Shown one piece after another: positions 34,332 to 43,995 of a stretch of 64,000 nucleotides of DNA. The notes under the pieces were generated by a model. It was not told where the DNA came from and made no database searches. It was given only the letters and a program-made list of their open reading frames with translations. A program made the translations under genes and the position numbers. Where the stretch lies: assembly GCA_947649645.1 (NCBI GenBank), contig CANSSP010000004.1, positions 62,001 to 126,000 of the forward strand. Reading direction: 5' to 3'. Source of the DNA: an uncultured Roseburia sp. Its GTDB lineage: Bacteria > Bacillota > Clostridia > Lachnospirales > Lachnospiraceae. Positions within the stretch are counted from its first letter, which is position 1. Each line of letters opens with the position of its first letter.

Positions 34332-36044
34332 TCAGACGAGCTCATCTTTTAACGCCGCAAGCTTTTCTTCCGCATCGCTTATGGAACTTCCTTTGACGCC
34401 AAAATAATATTTGATCTTCGGCTCCGTACCGGACGGGCGCACACAGCACCACGCATTGTCCGACAGCTCATAATACAACACGTCGGACGACGGCAGACCC
34501 GTTTTCTCCACCGCGCCGGTCGTAAGATCGGTCCTCGTATCTGCTTTATAGTCACGGACCGCCAGCACATCAAATCCGCCAAGCTTTTTCGGCGGATTTC
34601 TGCGCGCTTCACGCATCCGCTCCGCAATCTGTGCCGCGCCGTCAATCCCTCTGCATGTGACTGTGTGAAGCCCTTCGCGGTAGTAACCGTATTTCTCATA
34701 CATATGAAGCATCTCATCCCAGAGCGTCCTTTTGTTTTTTTTGCACCAGGAAGCAACCTCACAGAGCATCATGACCGCGACACAGGCGTCCTTATCCCGC
34801 GCATATGTCCCGGCAAGACATCCGTAGCTCTCCTCCAGGCCAAAAACATACCGGTATGTCTTCTGTTCTTCAAAAAAACGGATCTGCTCTCCGATATATT
34901 TAAATCCGGTCAGGACTTCGATCAGCTTTACGCCGTAAGCGCCGGCGATCGCTTTCGCCATATCGGTCGTGACAATCGTCTCGATCAGAGCCGGATTTTC
35001 CGGCATTGTTCCCATCGCAGTCCGCTCCCGCAGGATATATTCCGCGATCAGCATGCCCGACATATTACCGGTAAAAGTCACATACTCTCCCGTTTTCGTA
35101 TCCTTACAGTAGACACCGAGCCGGTCCGCATCCGGATCTGTCGCGAGCACGATATCGGCGTCCACCTCCTTTGCCAGCTTTAACGCAAGTTCAAACGCTT
35201 CTGGGGACTCCGGGTTCGGATAGGCCACCGTCGGAAAACTGCCGTCCGGCAGCTCCTGCTCTTTTACGACATAGACCTGCGTAAATCCCAGCTCCTTTAA
35301 CACGCGGCGCACCGGAATATTTCCGGTTCCGTGCAGCGGCGTGTAGACAATCCGGATATCGCCCGCCATTTCTTTGATGATTTCCGGGTGAATCGACTGC
35401 CTTTTGAGCTCCTCCATATAAAGGTCATCGATCTCCTGTCCGATCACGCGGTATAATCCTGCGCCGGCCGCCTCCTCATATGCCATTGTCTTTACCTGTG
35501 CGTACGACGTCACCTTAGCGACCTCGGCAAGAATATTTTTATCGTGCGGCGGCGTGATCTGCGCACCGTCTTCCCAGTACACCTTGTACCCGTTATATTC
35601 CCGCGGGTTATGGCTGGCCGTGATCACAATCCCTGCAATGCAGCCAAGCTCACGCACCGCAAACGACAGCTCCGGCGTCGGGCGCAGACTGTCAAATACG
35701 TATGCCTTAATCTCATTCGCATTCAGACAGAGCGCCGCTTCTCTTGCAAACTCCGTCGACATTATCCTTGAATCGTATGCGATCGCAACCCCCCTTTCCC
35801 GTCCGCCCCGGGAAATAATATAGTTCGCAAGCCCCTGCGTGGCCTGCCGGACCGTGTACACGTTCATACGGTTTGTCCCGGCGCCGATCACGCCGCGCAG
35901 TCCCCCTGTCCCAAATTCCAGCTGGCGGTAAAAGCGATCCTCGATTTCCGCCACATCGCCTTCGATTGCCTTTAACTCTGCCCTTGTATCCGCATCAAAA
36001 TACGGATCCGTGCACCACTGCCGGTATGTCTCCATGTAACTCAT
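34332..36044 (-). CDS. pgcA: Phosphoglucomutase/phosphomannomutase
   Basis: This 570-residue alpha-D-phosphohexomutase interconverts hexose 1- and 6-phosphates. The phosphoserine loop is TASHNPREYNGYKVYW near residue 145. The metal loop DPDADRLGV is near residue 305. The sugar-binding loop GLEESYGCL and the phosphate-binding loop RPSGTEPKIKYYF complete the four-domain pattern. The end domain is intact. A good promoter lies at 36095-36122. The enzyme would feed UDP-glucose and cell-wall glycan synthesis. Confidence 0.96.
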   Translation of the reverse strand: MSYMETYRQWCTDPYFDADTRAELKAIEGDVAEIEDRFYRQLEFGTGGLRGVIGAGTNRMNVYTVRQATQGLANYIISRGGRERGVAIAYDSRIMSTEFAREAALCLNANEIKAYVFDSLRPTPELSFAVRELGCIAGIVITASHNPREYNGYKVYWEDGAQITPPHDKNILAEVAKVTSYAQVKTMAYEEAAGAGLYRVIGQEIDDLYMEELKRQSIHPEIIKEMAGDIRIVYTPLHGTGNIPVRRVLKELGFTQVYVVKEQELPDGSFPTVAYPNPESPEAFELALKLAKEVDADIVLATDPDADRLGVYCKDTKTGEYVTFTGNMSGMLIAEYILRERTAMGTMPENPALIETIVTTDMAKAIAGAYGVKLIEVLTGFKYIGEQIRFFEEQKTYRYVFGLEESYGCLAGTYARDKDACVAVMMLCEVASWCKKNKRTLWDEMLHMYEKYGYYREGLHTVTCRGIDGAAQIAERMREARRNPPKKLGGFDVLAVRDYKADTRTDLTTGAVEKTGLPSSDVLYYELSDNAWCCVRPSGTEPKIKYYFGVKGSSISDAEEKLAALKDELV

Positions 36045-36094
36045 TTCACGTTCTCCTTTCCTTACAAAAGCCGTTTTTCCGTCTTCTTACGCAA

Positions 36095-36122
36095 ATTATA
36101 AACCTTTTTTAGTTAAATGCAA
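36095..36122 (-). promoter_or_regulatory. Promoter of the phosphoglucomutase gene
   Basis: On the minus strand: -35 TTGCAT (36117-36122), 16-bp spacer, -10 TATAAT (36095-36100). Confidence 0.65.
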
Positions 36123-36274
36123 ACTAATTCTGAAATTAATTTTCTCTCGCTTTCATCCGGCCGGCAGAACACAAAAATGCACGGACCGGCTGCGTCCTCT
36201 GTCCGTCCGGTATCGAATCCACATTTTTCACATATCTTTAAATAACAGAGATCAGACGATAAAGGAGTACTTAC

Positions 36275-38101
36275 ATGGCCATCGGTTATTTAAAAATGCA
36301 GGCACGGACCGCCCACGAGGCCATCCCGTTAAGCGGCGCACAGATCCGCATCCTCGACCAGTGGGGAAACACAGTCTACCGGCTGGTGACGGATGAAAAC
36401 GGAGAGACCACGGCAGCCGGGCTGAATACGACGGACAGGAGCTTTTCCCAGACACCCGACTATTCCGGGACGCCATACGTAAATTACAATGTGCTCGCAC
36501 ATGCGACGGGATTCCAGTCCATCCATGTCACAGCCATCCCCATTTTTGACGGAGAAACAGCCGTTCTCCCTCTCTCGTTTCTGCCATTGCAGCAGACGGG
36601 TTCCTCACAATCGCAGCGTCAGTCCGTTCCCGAAGAAATCACAGTGGGAAAACCCGCCGTGGCAATGGACGAACCGCGCAGCCAGGAAGGGAACACGGAA
36701 AGCGGCAGAGTTCTGCGCCAGGTTGTGATCCCCGACCCGATCACGGTACACCTGGGCCCGCCCACTGCATCCGCCCAGAACATACAGGTATCGTTTCCGG
36801 ATTATGTGAAAAACGTAGCCAGCAGCGAGATCTATCCCACCTGGCCGGCTGCCGCCCTCACCGCAAATATTTATGCGATCATCACATTTGCGCTGAACCG
36901 GGTATATACGGAATGGTACCGGAACCGCGGCTACTCTTTCGACATCACAAACAGCACCGCCTACGACCAGTATTTTGTATACGGGCGGCCCCTCTATGAA
37001 TCCATCAGCCGGATTGTAGACCGCATTTTCAACGAATACGTGCGCAGACAGGGGCAGAACGCCCCCTATTTCACTTCATTCTGCAACGGAACCACCGCTA
37101 CCTGCCAGGGACTCTCCCAGTGGGGAACCGTTACTCTCGCAAATCAGGGGCTGACCCCCTTACAGATCCTGCGCTCCTATTATCCAAAAGATATCGAAAT
37201 CGCAGAGACAGACATCATCACCGGAATGCTCTCGTCTTATCCCGGGACGGCGCTTCGCACCGGCAGCAGGGGGCTGGATGTCCAGACCGTTCAGTCCTGG
37301 CTCACCCGCATCCGGCGAAACTACCCCGCCATCCCCGCCATTACCGACGAGACAGGCGTCTTTGGGAATAGTACAAAAGCAGCCGTGACAAAATTTCAGA
37401 GTGTTTTCCAGCTCGCCGCCGACGGCATCGTCGGAAAATCCACCTGGTATAAACTCTCCGCCATCTACACTGCCGTCACACGGCTGGCAGAGTTAAACGG
37501 TGAGGGAAACACACTGGGAATCGGAACCGTGCCGCCGGATACCGTACTACGGCAGGGTTCCCGGGGGCAGGACGTCATCACGCTCCAGTATCTTCTGAAT
37601 GTGGTCTCCGAATACTACCCGACCGTCCCCGGCCCCGCACAGGACGGCATCTTCGGCAGCGGGACGAGACAATCCGTCATCGCGTTTCAGCAGGCCGTCT
37701 CACTCGAACCGGACGGCATCGTCGGGGCACGCACCTGGAACGCACTGTATGATATCTATCTGGGAATCGGACAGAATGTACCTTTGCCCGGACCGGACTC
37801 CGACAGTATCGTATATACGGTGCGCCCCGGGGATTCCCTCTGGGCGATCGCACAGCGCTACGGTACTACCGTCGACGCCATCCGGCAGCTGAACAATCTC
37901 ACCAGCGACATGCTCTCCATCGGCCAGGTACTCAAAATTCCTTCCTCCGGCGCCTCCTCCTTCACATACACGGTGCGCCCCGGGGATTCCCTCTGGGCGA
38001 TCGCACAGCGCTACGGTACCACCGTCGACGCCATCCGGCGGCTGAACGGACTGACGACCGATCTGCTCCAGATCGGTCAGGTACTGCAGATTCCTTCCTG
38101 A
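36275..38101 (+). CDS. SpoIID-like, peptidoglycan-binding and LysM multidomain protein
   Basis: This 608-residue protein has five visible parts. An Ig/prealbumin-like N-terminal domain covers residues 1-110. A linker leads to a SpoIID-like segment (about 150-310: VKNVASSEIYPTWPAAALTA, STAYDQYFVYGR). Two PG-binding-1 domains follow (about 325-395 and 425-495). Two C-terminal LysM repeats start YTVRPGDSLWAIAQRYGTT. No signal peptide is seen, which fits spore proteins made in the mother cell. AAGGAG precedes the ATG. A sigma-E-like -10 (CATATCTT) lies near 36230, without a firm -35. A role in cortex or coat formation is inferred. Confidence 0.75.
   Translation: MAIGYLKMQARTAHEAIPLSGAQIRILDQWGNTVYRLVTDENGETTAAGLNTTDRSFSQTPDYSGTPYVNYNVLAHATGFQSIHVTAIPIFDGETAVLPLSFLPLQQTGSSQSQRQSVPEEITVGKPAVAMDEPRSQEGNTESGRVLRQVVIPDPITVHLGPPTASAQNIQVSFPDYVKNVASSEIYPTWPAAALTANIYAIITFALNRVYTEWYRNRGYSFDITNSTAYDQYFVYGRPLYESISRIVDRIFNEYVRRQGQNAPYFTSFCNGTTATCQGLSQWGTVTLANQGLTPLQILRSYYPKDIEIAETDIITGMLSSYPGTALRTGSRGLDVQTVQSWLTRIRRNYPAIPAITDETGVFGNSTKAAVTKFQSVFQLAADGIVGKSTWYKLSAIYTAVTRLAELNGEGNTLGIGTVPPDTVLRQGSRGQDVITLQYLLNVVSEYYPTVPGPAQDGIFGSGTRQSVIAFQQAVSLEPDGIVGARTWNALYDIYLGIGQNVPLPGPDSDSIVYTVRPGDSLWAIAQRYGTTVDAIRQLNNLTSDMLSIGQVLKIPSSGASSFTYTVRPGDSLWAIAQRYGTTVDAIRRLNGLTTDLLQIGQVLQIPS
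37817..37885 (+). repeat. LysM-coding direct repeat, copy 1
   Basis: The 69-bp stretch encoding the front half of LysM 1 is repeated at 37970-38038 with a single silent difference. This points to recent duplication or gene conversion. Confidence 0.85.
37970..38038 (+). repeat. LysM-coding direct repeat, copy 2
   Basis: Matches 37817-37885 at 68 of 69 positions. The sequence around the two copies is less alike. Confidence 0.85.
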
Positions 38102-38148
38102 AATCTCTGGGAATCTCCAGACGTCAGACCCCTGACAGGCGCCTCTGG

Positions 38149-39162
38149 TCAGAACCTTTTCAGCCAGAGGCGTATCGTCTGAAGCAGAGCCAGACACCAA
38201 AACAGACGATATCTGATCAGAAAGCAGACCACACCTTTTCCGGAAGTTACTCTCCTCCCGTGCATGTCCCTTTCCACCCCCTGCCGGTAGCGCTCCACCG
38301 CCTTTTTTTTCTCCCCGTACCGCAGATCATTTTTCTGCAGAAAATAATGTCTTGCCACCAGTTCATAATTCTGACTGCAGAAAACATCAAGCGCATGCTG
38401 CCTGTCGTCTTCCTCCGCCCCAAAAAAACGCAGTATAAAATTGACATATCCCTGTCGTCTTTTCCAGAAATGTATATCAAAACGGTTCGACAGGGATTCC
38501 GGCAGTACTGTCCTGTGGTAAAATACATCCGGGATGTACACAAGTTTTCGGCAATGCTTTAATACCTGAAAAACAAAACATGCATCTTCACCGGAATCCA
38601 GATGCTCCGGAAATACACATCCTTCTGTAATGCTTTTCCGCATCAGCTTACAGTATGGCCCCGTCATGCTGACAAAGCTGCAGCCCGTTTCCGTCTGTTC
38701 CGTCAGCATCATATCCTCAATCACCGCCAGCTCTTTTCCCCCGAAAATCCGCCGGGTTCCGCGCAGCGGAATTTCTCTCTGCCGGCGGCCCGAGGCATAT
38801 TCATTCTGCATATTCCACAAAACGATATCCGCCAGATTTTCTTTTGCCTCCCTGCAGGCCTGCGCGATGCAGCCCGCTTCCAGCCAGTCATCCGCATCCA
38901 CAAAGACAATCCATTCCCCGCGGGCCGCCTTAAGTCCCCTGTTTCTGGCCGCCGAAGGTCCCGCATTCTTCTGGCAGAGCAGCCGTATCCTCCCATCCCC
39001 CTCTGCCATCTCCTCGAGAACTCTCTTCGTGCCGTCTGTCGACCCGTCTTCAATTACAATCAGTTCACCGTCATCCCCGACCTGCCCCAGAATGCTTTCC
39101 ACACATCTCTTCACATATTTTTCTGCATTATAGACCGGAACGATCACGCTCACTCTGCACAT
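38149..39162 (-). CDS. Family 2 glycosyltransferase
   Basis: This 337-residue GT-A fold enzyme starts with VSVIVPVYNAEKYVKRCVESIL, with the acidic phrase EDGSTDGT near residue 38. The metal-binding DxD-like motif is FVDADDW near residue 92. The C-terminal third is basic and helical, as in capsule and wall-polysaccharide transferases. It follows the flippase gene with a 9-bp gap, so the two likely act on the same glycan. Donor and acceptor sugars are unknown. It is convergent with the LysM gene. Confidence 0.92.
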   Translation of the reverse strand: MCRVSVIVPVYNAEKYVKRCVESILGQVGDDGELIVIEDGSTDGTKRVLEEMAEGDGRIRLLCQKNAGPSAARNRGLKAARGEWIVFVDADDWLEAGCIAQACREAKENLADIVLWNMQNEYASGRRQREIPLRGTRRIFGGKELAVIEDMMLTEQTETGCSFVSMTGPYCKLMRKSITEGCVFPEHLDSGEDACFVFQVLKHCRKLVYIPDVFYHRTVLPESLSNRFDIHFWKRRQGYVNFILRFFGAEEDDRQHALDVFCSQNYELVARHYFLQKNDLRYGEKKKAVERYRQGVERDMHGRRVTSGKGVVCFLIRYRLFWCLALLQTIRLWLKRF

Positions 39163-39171
39163 AACTCCTCC

Positions 39172-40662
39172 TTACTTTCCGGACCAGAACCGCCCCGCCA
39201 TCTCTTTTACCATATCCCGCTCGCACAAAGCATTCACCGCCACATACAACAGTGCCGTTCCCATCCCCACCCAGACTGCCTTAAAGGCAAAATCCAGATA
39301 TGACTCCACAAAAAGGCTGACGCCGGACGAAATCCGGCAGACCGTAAAAAAAACGATCAGATTGATCCCCCATCTGCGATAAGTCTTCCACGGGCTATTG
39401 CAGATAATATGTCTGCAGGCGTAAAGTATCATATCGTTTGCCCGGTAAACCAGCGCGGCAATCGTCCCGAACAACACCCCGTATATTCCGAACCGCCAGA
39501 TTCCCAGGACGCTCACCGTCAGATTGATCCCTGTTTCAAGCATGGCACGCCACTGTGTTTTTTTAAAATGACCGGCATAGTCAATCAGGCGCGCGGACGC
39601 CTGCCTGGCCGTCGTAATAAGCTGAATCAGCACAAAGAGCAGCGGCAGATACGGCAGCAGGTAATCGATATCCCTCACCCCGTCCGTATACAGCCGGATA
39701 AAAGGCGGCAGCAGCAGATAGGCAATCGTAAACACCGTAAATCCAAGCGTCATATTCAGTACCTCATAATAATTATGATATACAAAATATTTTTTCCTGT
39801 CTGTCTGATAGAGCTGTCCCATCCTGAACACCACCCCTCCACTGACCTGTTCCACCAGGTTTCTGCACATGCCTGTAATCATATTATAAACCGTATAGAC
39901 ACTCACAAGCTTTAAATCATCGGTAAAAAATGTCAGCAGTATCACATCCGTATTACTGAAGACGAGCGTCGAAAACTGGTGCAGCAGCACGGAATTTTTC
40001 TGCCCGAGCGCCTTATAATCCGGATCGGCCTTAAGGTTGATCCACCCGTATTTTTTCCGGATATATAATTCATATCCCAGCATCTGCACAATACTGATCG
40101 CCAGAAAAGAGCCCTGAATGACCGGCAGGCTGCAGCCCGCACCGATCAGCACCGCCTTGCACAGACTTGACGCCACATTGACCGCCGTATTGACGACAGC
40201 TAAAATATAATTTTTCCCCTCCGCCTGCAAAAGAACCAGATACTTTCCCTGAAACAGGTAGGACAGAGCTCCTCCGGCCCCGTTAAACAGGATCACGACC
40301 GCCATTGTACTGCGCGCGATGTCCGACGAAACGCACAGCGGATAGAGCAGCGAAAGCAGCGCGACCGCAAGAAGGTAGAGCATCCCTGTGCGGTAGTAAA
40401 ACCGGGATGCGGCCGCCAGAATCCGCGATATGCCCTGTCTGTCCTGCCGCGCCACGGGGCCATAGAGCGCCTGTAAGGAAGCCGTCCCGATCCCGGCCTC
40501 AAACAGGGTAAAATAAGAAAAAATCTGTGTGATGGAATTTAAAAAACCGTTGGTCTCAGACCCGAAATTGACAAGAAAAAGACGGGGAACCACAATCCCC
40601 AGCAAAATAATTATGATCTGCCCGGCCAGGCCGATACAGATATTTAACGCACTTCTCTTCAT
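39172..40662 (-). CDS. Polysaccharide flippase-like MOP family protein
   Basis: This 496-residue protein has 12 or more membrane helices and resembles Wzx/RfbX lipid-linked oligosaccharide flippases. Family-like phrases are VPRLFLVNFGSETNGFLNSI near the start and FSNTDVILLTFFTDDLKLVSVYTVY in the middle. The frame is open to 40863, but the ATG at 40662 has GGTGGG upstream and gives the expected N-terminus (MKRSALNICIGLAGQ). It pairs with the downstream glycosyltransferase gene. The rest of a polysaccharide locus is not in the window, so this may be a small two-gene unit. Confidence 0.85.
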   Translation of the reverse strand: MKRSALNICIGLAGQIIIILLGIVVPRLFLVNFGSETNGFLNSITQIFSYFTLFEAGIGTASLQALYGPVARQDRQGISRILAAASRFYYRTGMLYLLAVALLSLLYPLCVSSDIARSTMAVVILFNGAGGALSYLFQGKYLVLLQAEGKNYILAVVNTAVNVASSLCKAVLIGAGCSLPVIQGSFLAISIVQMLGYELYIRKKYGWINLKADPDYKALGQKNSVLLHQFSTLVFSNTDVILLTFFTDDLKLVSVYTVYNMITGMCRNLVEQVSGGVVFRMGQLYQTDRKKYFVYHNYYEVLNMTLGFTVFTIAYLLLPPFIRLYTDGVRDIDYLLPYLPLLFVLIQLITTARQASARLIDYAGHFKKTQWRAMLETGINLTVSVLGIWRFGIYGVLFGTIAALVYRANDMILYACRHIICNSPWKTYRRWGINLIVFFTVCRISSGVSLFVESYLDFAFKAVWVGMGTALLYVAVNALCERDMVKEMAGRFWSGK

Positions 40663-40817
40663 AAACCCACCGCTCCCCGTCCTTCCTCTGACCTGATCAT
40701 TACTATTATGGATGAGCACCCCCGCTTTGTCAATACGATGGACAAAGGCACCAAAAAGTGATAGCATAAGATCCGGAACAATATAACCTTCACGAAAAGA
40801 TCGGAGGAATGAAGCCA

Positions 40818-42317
40818 ATGAGCCAGTTACGAAAAGAATTAGAAGAATATTTAAAAGAAACAAATCAGTATGAGCATGTCGTCACACTGCTGTACTGGGA
40901 TTTAAAGACAGGCACGCCAAAGCTTGGACAGGCAGGGCACATCGATGCGGTGACGTATTTTTCCGCAAAACAATTTGCGAGGAGCACGTCAGAGAAGCTC
41001 GGAGAACTTCTTGAAGGCCTTTCGGCGCCGGCGGAATATGACGCGCTTGACGACACCTGGAAATTTATCGTCCGCCGGATGAAACGCAACTTTGACCGCG
41101 ACAGGCGTATTCCCCCTAAAGTATACGAAGCATATGTGAGAGAGCAGGCAGAGTCGGGCGCCGCCTGGGAGGAAGCCAAAAATGCCTCCGACTTTTCCAT
41201 CTTTGCGCCGCATCTTAAAAAAATGATTGCGCGGACCAAAGAAATCGCCGGATATACAGATCCCGGCAAGGAGATCTATGACGCCCTCCTGAATCAGTAT
41301 GAAGAAGGCATGGACTCGGCCACGATTGACCGCCTTTTCAATGATCTGAAAGCGGATCTCGTCCCGCTGATCAGAAAAATCCTCGCCGCGCCGCAGCCGG
41401 ACGACACTGCATTTCACCAGTCCTTTGACTCAGACGCACAAAAAAAGGTACAGCGCATGCTGTTAGACTACATCGGTTTCCGCAGGGATGCAGGAACGGT
41501 CGGGGAGACGGAGCACCCGTTCACGCTCAATTTCTGTTCAAAAGATGTGCGCGTGACAAATCATTTCTACGAACACGAACCGCTGTGCGCCATCTTTTCC
41601 GCCATCCACGAAGGCGGCCATGCGATCTTTGAACAGAACATCAATCCGGACTATGACGGCACGGTGGCCGGAAGCTGCGTCTATATGGGCGTCCACGAGA
41701 GCCAGTCGCGGTTTTATGAAAATATTCTCGGCCGCAATAAAAATTTCTGGATCCCCGTCTATGACAAATTAAAAACGCTGCTGCCACAGTTTCACAAGAT
41801 TTCTCTGGATGAATTTTACCGTGAAATCAACCATGTCCGCAACAGCCTGATCCGCACCGAAGCAGACGAAGTCACCTACTGCATGCACATTATCCTGCGC
41901 TATGAGATGGAAAAAGCTATCTTCCGCGACGGCGTGGATGTTTCCGATCTTCCGGCGCTCTGGAACCAGAAGATGCAGGAATATCTGCAGATCACCCCCG
42001 CCAGCGACGCGGAAGGCATCCTGCAGGATATGCACTGGTCGGACGGTTCCTTTGGATATTTCCCGTCCTATCTGCTCGGCAGCATCTACGACGGCATGTT
42101 CCTGGAAACCCTTGAAGAAGAACTTGGATCTGTCGATTCACTTCTGGCAGACGGCCGGATCGGAGAAATCACGAAATGGCTCAACGAAAAAATCCACCGG
42201 TACGGCAGTACCCGTCTCCCGGCAGAAGTGATCGGAAACGTCTGCAAAAAAGAAGTCTCCGCAAAACCGCTGATCCGCTATTTCACAGAAAAATACACGG
42301 CGGTCTACGGACTGTAA
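40818..42317 (+). CDS. M32 family metallocarboxypeptidase
   Basis: This 499-residue zinc carboxypeptidase (thermostable carboxypeptidase 1 family) removes C-terminal residues from peptides. The family zinc motif HEGGHAIF lies at about residue 265, with GVHESQSRFYEN downstream supplying further ligands. The protein is nearly all helical and full length. Of two close ATGs, the one at 40818 is 10 bp after GGAGG, whereas that at 40809 is only 1 bp away; the former is preferred. No signal peptide is seen, so it acts in the cytoplasm. Confidence 0.94.
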   Translation: MSQLRKELEEYLKETNQYEHVVTLLYWDLKTGTPKLGQAGHIDAVTYFSAKQFARSTSEKLGELLEGLSAPAEYDALDDTWKFIVRRMKRNFDRDRRIPPKVYEAYVREQAESGAAWEEAKNASDFSIFAPHLKKMIARTKEIAGYTDPGKEIYDALLNQYEEGMDSATIDRLFNDLKADLVPLIRKILAAPQPDDTAFHQSFDSDAQKKVQRMLLDYIGFRRDAGTVGETEHPFTLNFCSKDVRVTNHFYEHEPLCAIFSAIHEGGHAIFEQNINPDYDGTVAGSCVYMGVHESQSRFYENILGRNKNFWIPVYDKLKTLLPQFHKISLDEFYREINHVRNSLIRTEADEVTYCMHIILRYEMEKAIFRDGVDVSDLPALWNQKMQEYLQITPASDAEGILQDMHWSDGSFGYFPSYLLGSIYDGMFLETLEEELGSVDSLLADGRIGEITKWLNEKIHRYGSTRLPAEVIGNVCKKEVSAKPLIRYFTEKYTAVYGL

Positions 42318-42326
42318 AATCAAAAA

Positions 42327-42370
42327 GCTGTCACAAAAAGTCTCGCAGATTCATTCCTTTTTGTGACAGC
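42327..42370. terminator. Terminator between M32 and lipoprotein genes
   Basis: GCTGTCACAAAAA and TTTTTGTGACAGC form a 13-bp stem with an 18-nt loop. It lies between two convergent genes and a T-rich stretch follows on the plus side. Confidence 0.75.
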
Positions 42371-42399
42371 CTCTGTTTTCTTTTCTGCTCTATTCTTTT

Positions 42400-42864
42400 T
42401 TATCGGTTGGAAGCTCCCGCGTTGTCGCCGCCGTTCGTCGTGTTGTTGCCCGTGGCATCGTCCACGCCGTCTTCCACACCGTTGATAATATCTTTTCCTG
42501 CATCGCCGATGCCATCCACCACGTCATCCACGACATCGCCTGCGTCCGTCGTCCCATTCGTCGTCCCGTCCGTCGTTTCATCCGTTCCGTTTACCGTTCC
42601 CGTTCCGTTCGTCGTTCCGTTGGTTGTCCCCGTTCCGTTTTCTGTCCCGCTGACTCCGTTCATCGTACCCGTTCCGTTCGTACCCGTCATACCTTCGGTG
42701 TTATCCAGGACATTGCCGTTGCCGTTCGTTCCCGTTCCATTGTTGACTGTACCGTTGTTTCCCGCATTGTTATTCTTGTCCGTGTTATCTCTTCCACACG
42801 CGGCCAGCGCACCAAATGACAGGGTAAGTACAAGTCCTGCAATCACTACTCTCAACTTTTTCAT
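42400..42864 (-). CDS. Low-complexity Thr/Asn/Gly-rich lipoprotein
   Basis: This 154-residue protein has a lipoprotein signal (MKKLRVVIAGLVLTL to LAAC, cysteine near residue 23). A region of about 80 residues made largely of N, G and T follows, with short units such as NGTGT and TTNGT. An acidic C-terminal part contains repeated VVDDVVDGIGDAG-like phrases. AGGAG lies 9 bp before the ATG at 42864 (another ATG at 42870 is too close). It would be anchored to the outer face of the membrane. No family function is known to me. The repeats may vary in number between strains. Confidence 0.8.
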   Translation of the reverse strand: MKKLRVVIAGLVLTLSFGALAACGRDNTDKNNNAGNNGTVNNGTGTNGNGNVLDNTEGMTGTNGTGTMNGVSGTENGTGTTNGTTNGTGTVNGTDETTDGTTNGTTDAGDVVDDVVDGIGDAGKDIINGVEDGVDDATGNNTTNGGDNAGASNR

Positions 42865-42963
42865 GGTCATATTCTCCTTTTCTTTTCAGAAATCAATCTG
42901 TTTTTCAAAGTTAGTATAACCATCACCGCAGTGCTTATTCCTTCTTTCATATAAAAATTTCCA

Positions 42964-43749
42964 TCATTTTTTTCCACTGTAACCCAATTCCCGCGAGAGT
43001 TCCTCCTGCACTTTTCTGACATCGACAGAAAGCTCTGCGACGCGCTCTCTGGTCATCCGGCTGGTCGGGCCGGAAATACTGAATGCATATCGCACATCTT
43101 TCTGGTAACTCCGCAGACAGGCGGCGATACACCGCACGCCCTTTTCGTTTTCCTCGTCATCCAGGGCATAACCGTTTTTTCTGATCTGCTCTAAAACACG
43201 CTGCATCTGCACAAAATCCGTGATCGTCTTTTCCGTCTTTTTTTCAACCGCACTCTCATCCCAGATCCTTTTTATTTCCGCCTCCGGCATCGTCGCCATG
43301 ATCGCCTTGCCCACGCCGGAACAGTACATGGGATGAACCATTCCCACATGCGAAACCATCCGGATCGTTCCGATTTTCGCCTCGATTTTATAGATATAAA
43401 GAATGTTGCTCCCCTCCCGCTGCACCAGATGAACGGCCTCGCCACTCAGGTCGGAAAGCTGCTCCATATAAGGCTTTGCCACCTGCAGAATATCATTATG
43501 CTCTAAGATCTTGTCCGCCATGCTGACCACCTTGTAAGTCAGCGTATATTTCTGGCTCGCCTCATCCTGCCGCGCATAGCCCATATAAATCAGGGACATT
43601 AACAGGCGGTGCACGGTGCTCTTGTGCAGCCTGAGCGCCGCGCTGATTTCCATAAGTCCCATTTCTCCCTTGTCCGCCAGCATTTCCATCACCTGAAAGA
43701 TACGCTCCGCAGACTGTACTGGATTTTTTTCTTCTTTTTGCTCTGCCAT
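42964..43749 (-). CDS. IclR family transcriptional regulator
   Basis: This protein of about 261 residues has an N-terminal winged helix (GLMEISAALRLHKSTVHRLLMSLIYMGYARQ). A C-terminal IclR effector domain follows (MSHVGMVHPMYCSGVGKAIMATM; GVRCIAACLRSYQKDVRYAFSISGPTSRM). The start may be the ATG at 43749 or 43761; neither has a strong ribosome site. A promoter at 43911-43939 lies upstream in a 230-bp gap. No catabolic genes stand beside it, so the target is unknown. Such regulators usually control carboxylic acid or sugar acid use. Confidence 0.9.
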   Translation of the reverse strand: MAEQKEEKNPVQSAERIFQVMEMLADKGEMGLMEISAALRLHKSTVHRLLMSLIYMGYARQDEASQKYTLTYKVVSMADKILEHNDILQVAKPYMEQLSDLSGEAVHLVQREGSNILYIYKIEAKIGTIRMVSHVGMVHPMYCSGVGKAIMATMPEAEIKRIWDESAVEKKTEKTITDFVQMQRVLEQIRKNGYALDDEENEKGVRCIAACLRSYQKDVRYAFSISGPTSRMTRERVAELSVDVRKVQEELSRELGYSGKK

Positions 43750-43910
43750 TCCAACCTTCATTTCTGCACTGCCGCAAAGTGAATATCAGCAGCCCGTTAA
43801 ATATTTTTTATTGTCAGGTTTCTGCGATTAACCAGCGCATCTATATCGCTCTGCCATTCTTTAAACAAACCCATCGGCAGACCCGGCTTATGCAGATTTT
43901 TCTGTAAAAC

Positions 43911-43939
43911 AATATATCATAAATTGGATTCTGTGTCTA
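43911..43939 (-). promoter_or_regulatory. Candidate promoter of the IclR gene
   Basis: On the minus strand: -35 TAGACA (43934-43939), 17-bp spacer, -10 TATATT (43911-43916). It lies about 160 bp upstream of the gene. Confidence 0.5.
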
Positions 43940-43995
43940 CGATCTGATCATCGATAACCAAAATGCTCCATACGCGGCAGAATGCGTTCCTTTCC

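Noticed and set aside
42420..42780. Repetitive plus-strand sequence suggesting a CRISPR or satellite
   Set aside because: The repeats are short codon-level units inside an open lipoprotein frame with a valid signal and ribosome site.
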